Below, in pieces: positions 34,265 to 42,010 of a stretch of DNA of 64,000 nt (positions are counted from its first letter, which is position 1; the number at the start of each line of letters is the position of its first letter). The notes beneath the pieces were generated by a model. The model was given only the letters and a program-made list of their open reading frames with translations, ran no database searches and was not told where the DNA came from. The position numbers and the translations under genes were made by a program. Source of the DNA: Paenibacillus_AB sp036577625 (GTDB taxonomy: Bacteria; Bacillota; Bacilli; Paenibacillales; NBRC-103111); the NCBI RefSeq assembly GCF_036577625.1, contig NZ_JARBDC010000064.1, positions 1 through 64,000 of the forward strand, written 5' to 3'.

Positions 34265-35134
34265 ATGGGGATTTGGATGCATGCGAAGGAAGCCGCCGAT
34301 CGGGTGCGCGAGGAAGTCGCGGCGGAAGCGGCGGCGCTGCGGGCGGAAGGGATCGTCCCGAAGGTAGCCGTTCTGCTCGTGGGCGGGGATCCGGCATCGG
34401 CGTATTACGCGGAATCGAAGCGGAAAATCGCGGCCAGGCTCGGCGTCGAATACGAGCTGCGCGCCTTGCCGCGGACGGCGACGGAGGAGCAGGCGATCGC
34501 GGTCGTCGCGGCGTGGAGCCGGGACCCGGCGGTGCACGGCATTATGGTCGAGCTGCCGCTGCCGTCGCATCTATCCGCTTCGAAGGTGTCGGCGGCGATC
34601 GACCCGCTCAAGGACGTGGACGGCGTGACGCCGGCGAACAAGCTGGCGGTCGTCGCGGGGGAGCCCGGGCTGTACCCGGCGACGCCGCAGTCGTGCATCC
34701 GCCTGCTGCACGCTTACGGGCATTCGCCGGAAGGGAAGCACGTCGCGCTCGTCGGGCGGGGACAGACGGTCGGCCTGCCGCTGTTCCATATGCTGCAGCG
34801 CGAGCAGGCTACCGTCACCGTCTGTCATTCCCGGACGGCCGATCTGCGGCGGCACGTGGCCGCCGCCGACATCGTCATCGCCGCGGTCGGCCGGGCCGGG
34901 CTGCTGACGAAGGACATGTTCCGCAGCGGGTCTGTCGTCGTCGACGCCGGCATTAACGAGACGCCGGACGGCGGCATCGCGGGCGACGTCGCGCCGGACG
35001 CGATCGAAACGGCCGCGGCCGTTTCGCCGGTGCCGGGAGGCGTCGGCACATTGACGACCGCGCTGCTGTTCGCGAACGCGATGAAGGCGATTCGCCTGCA
35101 GCGGCAGGCGGCGAAAGGGGAGAAGCGAGAATGA
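34265..35134 (+). CDS. folD: methylenetetrahydrofolate dehydrogenase/cyclohydrolase
   Basis: A 289-residue bifunctional enzyme interconverting 5,10-methylene-, 5,10-methenyl- and 10-formyl-tetrahydrofolate. The catalytic Tyr/Lys pair appears in AYYAESKRKIA, followed by VELPLPSHL, PLKDVDGVTP and the nucleotide-binding LVGRGQTVGLPL. The C-terminal SPVPGGVGTLTTALLFANA matches the family. ATG 34265 has AGGAGG 7 nt upstream; ATG 34259 would be too close. It is the first gene of an operon with fchA and purN, under the ZTP riboswitch. The ATGA overlap with fchA indicates coupling. Confidence 0.92.
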   Translation: MGIWMHAKEAADRVREEVAAEAAALRAEGIVPKVAVLLVGGDPASAYYAESKRKIAARLGVEYELRALPRTATEEQAIAVVAAWSRDPAVHGIMVELPLPSHLSASKVSAAIDPLKDVDGVTPANKLAVVAGEPGLYPATPQSCIRLLHAYGHSPEGKHVALVGRGQTVGLPLFHMLQREQATVTVCHSRTADLRRHVAAADIVIAAVGRAGLLTKDMFRSGSVVVDAGINETPDGGIAGDVAPDAIETAAAVSPVPGGVGTLTTALLFANAMKAIRLQRQAAKGEKRE

Positions 35135-35778
35135 CGAAGCAGGCGATGTTCGACCGGACGATCCGGTCGTTTCTGGACGAAGCGTCGGCGGCGACGCCTA
35201 CGCCGGGCGGCGGGAGCGTGGCCGCGCTCGTCGGGGCGCTCGGAGCGTCGATGGTATCGATGGCCGCCCGTTTTACGCAAGGGGCGAAATACGCCGAAGC
35301 GGAGCCGGCGATGAATGAGGCGGCAGCCCGGCTGCGGGACTGGACCCGCGACTGCGAAGATATGCTCGAGGCGGATATCGTCTCCTTCGAGCGCTATATG
35401 GCGGCGCTGAAGCTGCCGAAGGCGACCGAGGAGGAGAAGCGCGTCCGCTCGGACGCGCTGCGCGAAGCGGCGCTGCAGGCGATCGAGGTGCCGCTCGGCC
35501 TGATGCGCATTTGCCGCGACGCGCTGGAGCTGACCGCGGGCATCGCGGCGTCCGCCAATCCGAACGTCGTCTCCGACCTCGGCATCGGCGCGCTGCTGTT
35601 CGAATCGGCCGCCCGGTCGTCCTATTTGACCGTGGAGATCAACCTGGCGTCGCTGCAGGACGAGGGGACGGTCCGCGAGCTGGACGACCGCGCCTTCGGA
35701 CTGCTGCAATCGTGCGCGGAGCTGAGCGACCGGACCGCGGTCGCCGTGCGAGGCGTCATTTGGAAAGGAAGGCGGTAA
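35131..35778 (+). CDS. fchA: methenyltetrahydrofolate cyclohydrolase (FTCD C-domain type)
   Basis: A 215-residue all-helical protein of the formiminotransferase-cyclodeaminase family. The N-terminal TPTPGGGSVAALVGALGASM and SANPNVVSDLGIGALLFESA are its signatures. Stand-alone members hydrolyse methenyl- to 10-formyl-tetrahydrofolate or deaminate formimino-tetrahydrofolate. The setting between folD and purN favours the cyclohydrolase role, supplying the formyl donor for PurN. It overlaps folD by four bases. Confidence 0.87.
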   Translation: MTKQAMFDRTIRSFLDEASAATPTPGGGSVAALVGALGASMVSMAARFTQGAKYAEAEPAMNEAAARLRDWTRDCEDMLEADIVSFERYMAALKLPKATEEEKRVRSDALREAALQAIEVPLGLMRICRDALELTAGIAASANPNVVSDLGIGALLFESAARSSYLTVEINLASLQDEGTVRELDDRAFGLLQSCAELSDRTAVAVRGVIWKGRR

Positions 35779-35780
35779 GC

Positions 35781-36398
35781 GTGGCTGCGATGAACATCGC
35801 TCTGTTCGCCTCGCACGGCGGCTCGAACGCGCAGGCGATTATCGACGCCTGCGCGGCAGGCAGGCTCGACGCCGCCGTCGCCGCCGTCATCAGCAACAAT
35901 TCGCAGTCGGGGGCGCTCGAACGCGCGCGAAACGCGGGCATCCCGGCTTATCATCTCAGCTCGAAGGCGTACCCGGAAGAGGATCGGCTCGACGAGGCGA
36001 TCCGGGATACGCTGCTCGGACATCGCGTCGACCTGATCGCATTGGCCGGCTATATGAAGAAGCTCGGTCCGCGCACGCTGCGGACGTATGCGGGCCGCGT
36101 CGTCAACGTGCACCCGTCGCTGCTGCCGAAGTTCGGCGGCCGCGGCATGTACGGGATGCGGGTGCACGAAGCGGTGCTCGCCGCCGGCGAACGGGAAACG
36201 GGCATAACCGTCCATCTGGTCGATGCCGAGTATGACGAAGGGCCGATTTTGGCGCAGTGCGCGGTGCCCGTCATGGCGGGTGATACGGTCGAGACGCTGG
36301 CGGAGCGCGTGCTGCGGAAGGAGCACGAGCTTTACGTCGAGACGCTGCGGCGCATTGCGGCCGGGGAAATCCGGCTCGGTCCCCCGGGATTACGGTAA
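35781..36398 (+). CDS. purN: phosphoribosylglycinamide formyltransferase
   Basis: A 205-residue enzyme that formylates glycinamide ribonucleotide with 10-formyl-tetrahydrofolate in purine synthesis. It begins IALFASHGGSNAQAI (phosphate loop) and has the catalytic Asn/His region VVNVHPSLLPKFGGRGMYG and the Asp in LVDAEYDEGPILAQ. GTG 35781 is chosen because AAGGAAGG lies about 8 nt upstream; ATG 35790 is too far. Its position outside a pur operon, beside folate genes under a ZTP sensor, makes sense as a formyl-folate-demand unit. Confidence 0.9.
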   Translation: MAAMNIALFASHGGSNAQAIIDACAAGRLDAAVAAVISNNSQSGALERARNAGIPAYHLSSKAYPEEDRLDEAIRDTLLGHRVDLIALAGYMKKLGPRTLRTYAGRVVNVHPSLLPKFGGRGMYGMRVHEAVLAAGERETGITVHLVDAEYDEGPILAQCAVPVMAGDTVETLAERVLRKEHELYVETLRRIAAGEIRLGPPGLR

Positions 36399-36424
36399 TG
36401 TTTTGGCCGCCTGTGTTTTACACG

Positions 36425-36570
36425 AATAGATGGAAAACATCCATCTAAAAACGTCATGATAGGGCAAAAGTTGGATTTTAACTGGAAATGCTCCTTTTAA
36501 AAATCCACGGTAGAGCGACATAGGAAGAAATTGCAGCGATTAACGGGACTTTTTCCCTTTATAATCGCAG
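36425..36570. repeat. three consecutive hairpins in a low-GC intergenic tract
   Basis: Three stems lie in a row: TAGATGG/CCATCTA (36427-36447), TGGATTTTAA/TTAAAAATCCA (36472-36507) and GCGATTA/TAATCGC (36536-36568), the last also containing ACGGGA/TCCC. None is followed by a rightward T run. The tract is far richer in AT than its surroundings and has no frame with a ribosome site. The purN operon terminator is not otherwise visible in 36399-36736. Confidence 0.55.
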
Positions 36571-36736
36571 CCATTCAAGCGCCATTGTGATTAGCCTGAA
36601 CATTTCCCGTTATTTCGCCATAATTTCAGTCGTCCCCCTCTCGCTCGGCTTCCGAGTATCAAGAGAACAAGATGCAGCGTGAGATGTCTAGCTGTTTAGG
36701 TACAATAAGCTTACATAACGAGGGGGAATGAGAACG

Positions 36737-37546
36737 ATGTGGAAAACGGTCGACCGCGTACAGGTGAGCACGGCGATTATCGGACACGAGGACGGCTGGA
36801 ACATGCCGTTTCACCGGCACGAAAGCTTCGAATGCTCGGCCGTCCTGGAAGGGGACGGATTTTTCCAGGCCGAAGGCGAAGCGCCCGTTCCGATCGAGGC
36901 GGGCCATGTCGTCCTCATTCCGCCGGACGTGCTCCACAGCTACCGGACGGAAAGCTCGATTCGTTTCGGCGTGCTGCAGGCGGGGAAGGCGGAGCCGGAG
37001 ACGGTGAAGCTGTTTCGTTCGGTCGCGGAAACGGACAAAGCCGCCTACCGGCTGCTGTACTTGTCCCCTCACGAGCTCGGCGAGTACGAGACGCTGTTCC
37101 GCAGCTGGCTGAGAGCGATCTCGCGGCCGCTGCGGGAGCGGGAGCGGGTCGCGAATACGTGGATCCGCCTGCTGCTGCTGACGCTGATGCAAAGCGCCGA
37201 TTCCCGCGTAAAGCGGCTGTCGATCGCCGGCAGCGCGGACTATATCCGGGACAACGTCGCGAGGTCGGTGCCGATCCGGGAGCTGGCCGCGATGGCCGGC
37301 GTGTCGGAATCGTCGTTCCGGCGGCAGTTTCACGAGACGTACGGCGTTTCGCCGAAGCAATATGTGCAAAACTGCCGGCTCGCCGAGGCGAAATGGCTGC
37401 TTCGCGCGTCGGACAAGCCGATCCGGTTCGTCGCCGAGCAGGTCGGATTCGCGAGCATTCACGCGTTCAGCGCGTGGTTCCAGAAAACGGCGGGGACGGC
37501 ACCCGCCGAATGGCGGAAGCGGCAGCGCGGCGGCATGGACTTGTGA
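36737..37546 (+). CDS. AraC family regulator with cupin sensor
   Basis: A 269-residue regulator. The cupin part (about 10-90) shows MPFHRHESFECSAVLEGDG and IEAGHVVLIPPDVLHSY with His residues typical of ligand or metal binding. The C-terminal helix-turn-helix region contains LAAMAGVSESSFRRQFHETYG and VGFASIHAFSAWFQK. ATG 36737 has AGGGGG 10 nt upstream; the ATG at 36728 almost touches that site. It lies upstream of the PhyH gene, which it may regulate. Confidence 0.88.
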   Translation: MWKTVDRVQVSTAIIGHEDGWNMPFHRHESFECSAVLEGDGFFQAEGEAPVPIEAGHVVLIPPDVLHSYRTESSIRFGVLQAGKAEPETVKLFRSVAETDKAAYRLLYLSPHELGEYETLFRSWLRAISRPLRERERVANTWIRLLLLTLMQSADSRVKRLSIAGSADYIRDNVARSVPIRELAAMAGVSESSFRRQFHETYGVSPKQYVQNCRLAEAKWLLRASDKPIRFVAEQVGFASIHAFSAWFQKTAGTAPAEWRKRQRGGMDL

Positions 37547-37711
37547 TCTCTTTCGGGGGATCCGGGAGAAGCTGGGGGACCCGAGGCTCGACCCGCGCCG
37601 ACCGTTTTCATTAACTTTTTCGGCGTTCGGAATAAATACGGGGCGCGGCCGACCCCGCTATAATGAGGGCGATGCCAGGCAAATCCATTATGGCGGGGGA
37701 GGTGTCCATCG

Positions 37712-38593
37712 ATGAAAGTGAACATTTGCGGCAGCGAGTTCGAAATGGGCGGTCCGCATTTGACCGAGCTGCGCAGCTCGAACGACATTTTCGGCGATCC
37801 GGAGGCGCTCCGCGAGCGGATGCGGGAAGACGGTTATATTCTCATCCGGGGATTCCACGACCGGGAAAAGGTGCTGAAGGCGCGGGCGGACATTTTGGAC
37901 AAATTGAACGCGATGGGCAAGCTGGACCCATCTGCGACGTACGATAATCCGGTTATCGCCGCCGGCGGAAAGGGAGCGATGTTCGGCGGCCCGAACCGCG
38001 ATTTGCCGTCGTTTCTCGACGTCGTGAACGCGCCGGAAACGATGGGCTTTTTTTCCAGCTTTCTCGGCGGCCCGGCGCTCACGTTCGATTACAAATGGCT
38101 GCGCGCGGTCGCAACCGGCGGATTTACCGGCGCCCATTACGACATCGTTTACATGGGCCGCGGCACCAAAAACGTGTACACGCTGTGGACGCCGTTCGGC
38201 GACACGCCGGTCGAGCTCGGGACGCTGGCCGTCCTGCTCGGCTCGCACCGGCTCGACAAGCTGAAGGCGACGTACGGCGAGATGGACGTCGATCGCGACC
38301 GTATGGACGGCTGGTTTTCCCGCGATCCGGGCGAGCTGATCGACAAGTTCGGCGGCAGGTGGGCGACGACCGACTTCCGCGCGGGCGACGCGATCTTCTT
38401 CGGCATGTACTTGCTGCATTCGTCGACGGAAAATACGACGAACCGGTTCCGCATCAGCTGCGACACCCGCTATCAGCTTGCGAGCGAGCCCGCGGACGAG
38501 CGCTGGATCGGCGAGTCGCCGAAAGGCCATACGCCGCATAAGCCGGAGGAGCGCGCCGCGATCGAGGAAGCGCGCAAACGGTGGGGGCTGTGA
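37712..38593 (+). CDS. phytanoyl-CoA dioxygenase (PhyH) family oxygenase
   Basis: A 293-residue Fe(II)/2-oxoglutarate oxygenase. The iron facial triad is visible as His142 and Asp144 (GAHYDIVYM) and His236 (LLHSSTENTTNRFRIS), with Arg residues after it that bind 2-oxoglutarate. Bacterial members hydroxylate many small molecules, so the fatty-acyl label is only nominal. GGAGGTG precedes the ATG, and a TATAAT lies at 37659-37664. The gene's 3' end overlaps the run-out of a leftward pseudogene. Confidence 0.85.
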   Translation: MKVNICGSEFEMGGPHLTELRSSNDIFGDPEALRERMREDGYILIRGFHDREKVLKARADILDKLNAMGKLDPSATYDNPVIAAGGKGAMFGGPNRDLPSFLDVVNAPETMGFFSSFLGGPALTFDYKWLRAVATGGFTGAHYDIVYMGRGTKNVYTLWTPFGDTPVELGTLAVLLGSHRLDKLKATYGEMDVDRDRMDGWFSRDPGELIDKFGGRWATTDFRAGDAIFFGMYLLHSSTENTTNRFRISCDTRYQLASEPADERWIGESPKGHTPHKPEERAAIEEARKRWGL

Positions 38594-38783
38594 CATGTGA
38601 CGGGACGGGCGGGCCGCGATCCGGCCGAGCGCTAGACGCCACGGCGGGATGCGATTCCGATTCGCGCGGAATGCCGGCCGGCGCGGAACGGATATGGCCA
38701 AGCGCGCGTGATAGAAGCTGCGCGGTAGAGGATTTCCCCGAACCGGGGATGCCTTCGATCAGGATCAGCTTCGTATTTTTCAT
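38454..38783 (-). pseudogene. truncated P-loop nucleotide-binding protein
   Basis: The leftward frame begins well, with GGAGG 6 nt before the ATG at 38783, then KLILIEGIPGSGKSSTAQLL, a classic Walker A at the start of a small kinase-like P-loop protein. After about 28 codons the sequence loses any family character and runs out at 38454 inside the opposite strand of the PhyH gene. Walker B and the rest are missing, so this is a 5' remnant left by deletion. Its promoter and CIRCE operator remain intact. Confidence 0.7.
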
Positions 38784-38808
38784 GAGTATGCCTCCCCGCA
38801 CTGTATTT

Positions 38809-38835
38809 TTAGCACTCAACAATGTAGAGTGCTAA
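38809..38835 (-). promoter_or_regulatory. CIRCE element (HrcA operator)
   Basis: TTAGCACTC, nine bases, GAGTGCTAA: a perfect match to the CIRCE consensus bound by the heat-shock repressor HrcA. It lies about 8 nt downstream of the predicted transcription start of the leftward promoter and before the truncated P-loop gene. Confidence 0.93.
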
Positions 38836-38849
38836 CAAAAGTCAATCCA

Positions 38850-38878
38850 ATCATAGCGTTCGGTCTTGTAATCGTCAA
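38850..38878 (-). promoter_or_regulatory. SigA promoter governed by CIRCE
   Basis: Read leftward: TTGACG (38878-38873), a 17-bp spacer and TATGAT (38855-38850). The CIRCE operator starts 14 nt after the -10, the usual layout of class I heat-shock promoters in Firmicutes. Confidence 0.85.
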
Positions 38879-38991
38879 TCCCCATTAGGCGGCCGGAAGC
38901 CGTTCCAAATCGATCCTTAGCGAAAGCGCTTCGATATGTTCAATCGGACGATTATATGACAAAATAAGGTAAACGGGAAGGAGCGATCCGA

Positions 38992-40014
38992 ATGAATGGA
39001 AATCCGCAGCAATATCTCGAACGGCTGTACGCAGGCATAACGCCCAAGTACGCGTTCGCCGCAGCGAACGAGCAGGAATGGGCGCGATGGCGGGAGACGC
39101 TGAGAGCGGTCGTCGCCGAAACTTTGGGCCGGTTTCCGGAGCATAAAACGGAGCTGCAGCCGGACCTGATCGAGGAAACGGATATGGGCGACCATATTCG
39201 GCAGCGGGTCGTTTTCGAGTCAGACCGGGACTTGCAGGTGCCGACCTATATCCTCGTTCCGAAAAACGCGAAAGGAAAGCTGCCGGCGGTGATCGCCTGC
39301 CACGGACACGGCTACGGGAGCAGGGCCGTCGTCGGCCTTCGTGCCGACGGAACGCCGAATGCGGACGACCCGGACTATCACAACAATTTTGCCGTCGAGC
39401 TCGTTCGCCGCGGTTTTCTGGTGGCGGCGCCGGAATTGCTCGGTTTCGGGGACCGCAGGCTGGCGGACGTCGGCTACAACAGCCCGAACGAAAATTCGTG
39501 CCATCCGATCGCCGCCCAACTGCTGATGATGGGCAGGACGATCGCGGGCGCGCGGGTGTACGACATTTTCCGCACGATCGATTATTTGCAATCCAGAGCC
39601 GACGCGGACGGGGAACGGATCGGCTGCATGGGCATTTCCGGCGGCGGTCTCGTCGCCGCGTTCGCCTCCGCTCTCGACGACCGGATTAAGGTCGCAGCGA
39701 TCAGCGGGTACGTGAACACGTTCAAGGACAGCATTATGTCGATACGCCACTGCATCGACAACTACATCCCGAATATGCTGCTCCATGCGGAAATGCCGGA
39801 TATCGTCGGGTTGATCGCGCCGAAACCGCTGCTCGTCGAGTCGGGGACGGCCGACCGGATTTTTCCGGTCGGCGCGGCGAAGGAAGCCGTATCGAAGATC
39901 GCCCGCATTTACGGCCTGCTGGGCGAAAACGACAAGCTCGGCCACGATGTTTTCGAGGGAAAGCACCAAATATCCGGTAACATGGCGTACGACTGGTTCG
40001 TCAAATGGCTGTGA
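38992..40014 (+). CDS. alpha/beta hydrolase, acetyl-xylan-esterase/dienelactone-hydrolase type
   Basis: A 340-residue cytoplasmic hydrolase. After a helical N-terminal region it has the oxyanion segment IACHGHGYGSRAVVGL, the nucleophile elbow GCMGISGGG (Ser), an acid in VESGTADRIFP and the His in LGHDVFEGKHQISG. The N-terminal extension and this motif order match the family-7-type hydrolases often found with sugar-use genes. It precedes fucI, so it may deacetylate an imported sugar or glycoside. GGAAGGAG precedes the ATG. Confidence 0.82.
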   Translation: MNGNPQQYLERLYAGITPKYAFAAANEQEWARWRETLRAVVAETLGRFPEHKTELQPDLIEETDMGDHIRQRVVFESDRDLQVPTYILVPKNAKGKLPAVIACHGHGYGSRAVVGLRADGTPNADDPDYHNNFAVELVRRGFLVAAPELLGFGDRRLADVGYNSPNENSCHPIAAQLLMMGRTIAGARVYDIFRTIDYLQSRADADGERIGCMGISGGGLVAAFASALDDRIKVAAISGYVNTFKDSIMSIRHCIDNYIPNMLLHAEMPDIVGLIAPKPLLVESGTADRIFPVGAAKEAVSKIARIYGLLGENDKLGHDVFEGKHQISGNMAYDWFVKWL

Positions 40015-40195
40015 CGGTTTCTCCGCGGGGGAAGCCGTCTCCTCCGGGGGCTGCACGCCGCATCGAGGGCGAAGCGAAGGGCGCGATGCCGCAAAAGCGG
40101 AAAAAGAGCTTGCGCGTTTTTCCGTTTCGGCATAAACTGAAATCGGAGCAAAAATGTTATCGATAACTCAACTTCGATATTGGGAGGGAACGACG

Positions 40196-41989
40196 ATGAA
40201 TCAGCCTTTCGTCAACCGGTACAAAAGCAGCCTGCCGAAAATCGGCATCCGGCCCGTTCTGGACGGCCGGCAAGGAGGAATTCGCGAGTCTCTGGAGAAT
40301 GTTACGATGGAGATGGCGCGATCGGTAGCTCGTTTGTTGACCGAACGATTGAGACATTCGAACGGCATGCCGGTGGAATGCGTCATCGCCGACACGACGA
40401 TCGGCGGCGTAGCCGAAGCGGCCCGGGCGGCGGAAAAATTCGCCCGCGAAGGGGTCGGCGTTTCGATCAGCGTGACGCCGTCCTGGTGCTATCCGACGGA
40501 GACGATCGACACCGATCCGACGATCCCGAAGGCGATCTGGGGCTTCAACGGCACGGAGCGGCCGGGGGCGGTCTATCTCGCGGCGGCGATGTCGGCGCAT
40601 AATCAGAAAGGGATTCCCGCATTCGCCATATACGGCAAAGACGTGCAGGACATGGGCGACAGCGAGATCGCGCCCGACGTCGAGCGGAAGCTGCTGCAGT
40701 TCGCCAAGGCGGGACTCGCCGTCGCCACGATGCGCGGCAAATCGTATTTGTCGATGGGCAACGTATCGATGGGCATTGCCGGCTGCATCGCCGACGAGCC
40801 GTTTTTCCAAAAATATCTCGGCATGCGCAACGAATATGTCGACATGACCGAGTTCGTGCGCCGCATCGAGCTGGGCATTTACGACAAAGCCGAGTTCGAG
40901 AAAGCGCTTCAGTGGGTGAAAGAAAACTGCCGGGAGGGCGAAGACGTCAACCCGCCGCATTTGAAGCGGACGCGCGAGCAGAAGGACGCCGATTGGCAGA
41001 CGGTCGTGAAAATGGCGCTGATCGCCCGCGACTTGATGGTTGGCAATCCGAAGCTGGACGAAATGGGCTTCGGCGAAGAAGCGCAGGGCCGCAACGCGAT
41101 CGCGGCCGGGTTCCAAGGACAGCGGGCGTGGACCGACTATTTTCCGACCGGCGATTTCATGGAGGCGATGCTGAGCTCGTCGTTCGACTGGAACGGCATC
41201 CGCGAGCCGTACGTCGTATCGACCGAAAACGATACGCTCAACGCGGTGACGATGCTGTTCGGCCGGCTGCTGACGAATACGGCGCAGCTGTTCGCCGACG
41301 TGCGCACGTACTGGAGCCCGGAGGCGGTCGAACGGGTGACGGGCAAACGGCTCGAAGGGCTTGCCTCCGGCGGCGTCATCCATCTGATCAATTCCGGTCC
41401 GGCCGCGCTCGATTGGACCGGGGCCGCGAAGGCGGCGGACGGCTCGCCCGCGGTGAAGCCGTTTTGGGATTTGTCGGAGGATGAGGCGAAGGCGTGCCTC
41501 GAGGCGACGCAGTGGCGTCCGGCCGTCGACTTTTTCCGCGGCGGCGGCTTCTCGACGGACTTTACGACGCGCGGGGGCATGCCGGCTACGATGGCGCGCG
41601 TCAATTTGATCGCCGGTATCGGACCGGTGCTGCAAATCGCCGAAGGCTTCACGGTCGAGCTGCCGGACGACGTCCACGACAAGCTGGACGAGCGGACGAA
41701 CCCGACGTGGCCGACGACCTGGTTCGTGCCGAATTTGACCGGGGAAGGGCCGTTCCGCGATGTGTACTCGGTCATGAACGGCTGGGGCTCGAACCATTGC
41801 GCGGTCAGCTTCGGCCATGTCGGCGGCGATTTGATTACGCTGGCCTCGATGCTGCGCATCCCGGTCAGCATGCACAACGTGCCGCCGGAGCGCGTGTTCC
41901 GGCCGGCCGCATGGAACGCGTTCGGCACGAACGATCCGGAAGGAGCGGACTACCGCGCCTGCGGCGCGTACGGGCCGCTGTACAAATGA
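40196..41989 (+). CDS. fucI: L-fucose (D-arabinose) isomerase
   Basis: A 597-residue Mn-dependent ketol isomerase, close in length to the 591-residue E. coli enzyme. The metal ligands are recognisable: Glu344 in STENDTLNAV, Asp368 in LFADVRTYWSPEA and His534 in WGSNHCAVSFGH. FucI converts L-fucose to L-fuculose and also D-arabinose to D-ribulose. GGGAGGG precedes ATG 40196 by 7 nt. A ribulokinase gene follows 21 nt later, which points to D-arabinose as a likely substrate. No aldolase or permease is adjacent. Confidence 0.92.
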   Translation: MNQPFVNRYKSSLPKIGIRPVLDGRQGGIRESLENVTMEMARSVARLLTERLRHSNGMPVECVIADTTIGGVAEAARAAEKFAREGVGVSISVTPSWCYPTETIDTDPTIPKAIWGFNGTERPGAVYLAAAMSAHNQKGIPAFAIYGKDVQDMGDSEIAPDVERKLLQFAKAGLAVATMRGKSYLSMGNVSMGIAGCIADEPFFQKYLGMRNEYVDMTEFVRRIELGIYDKAEFEKALQWVKENCREGEDVNPPHLKRTREQKDADWQTVVKMALIARDLMVGNPKLDEMGFGEEAQGRNAIAAGFQGQRAWTDYFPTGDFMEAMLSSSFDWNGIREPYVVSTENDTLNAVTMLFGRLLTNTAQLFADVRTYWSPEAVERVTGKRLEGLASGGVIHLINSGPAALDWTGAAKAADGSPAVKPFWDLSEDEAKACLEATQWRPAVDFFRGGGFSTDFTTRGGMPATMARVNLIAGIGPVLQIAEGFTVELPDDVHDKLDERTNPTWPTTWFVPNLTGEGPFRDVYSVMNGWGSNHCAVSFGHVGGDLITLASMLRIPVSMHNVPPERVFRPAAWNAFGTNDPEGADYRACGAYGPLYK

Positions 41990-42010
41990 CCCGGGAGGTA
42001 AGGTGAACGA

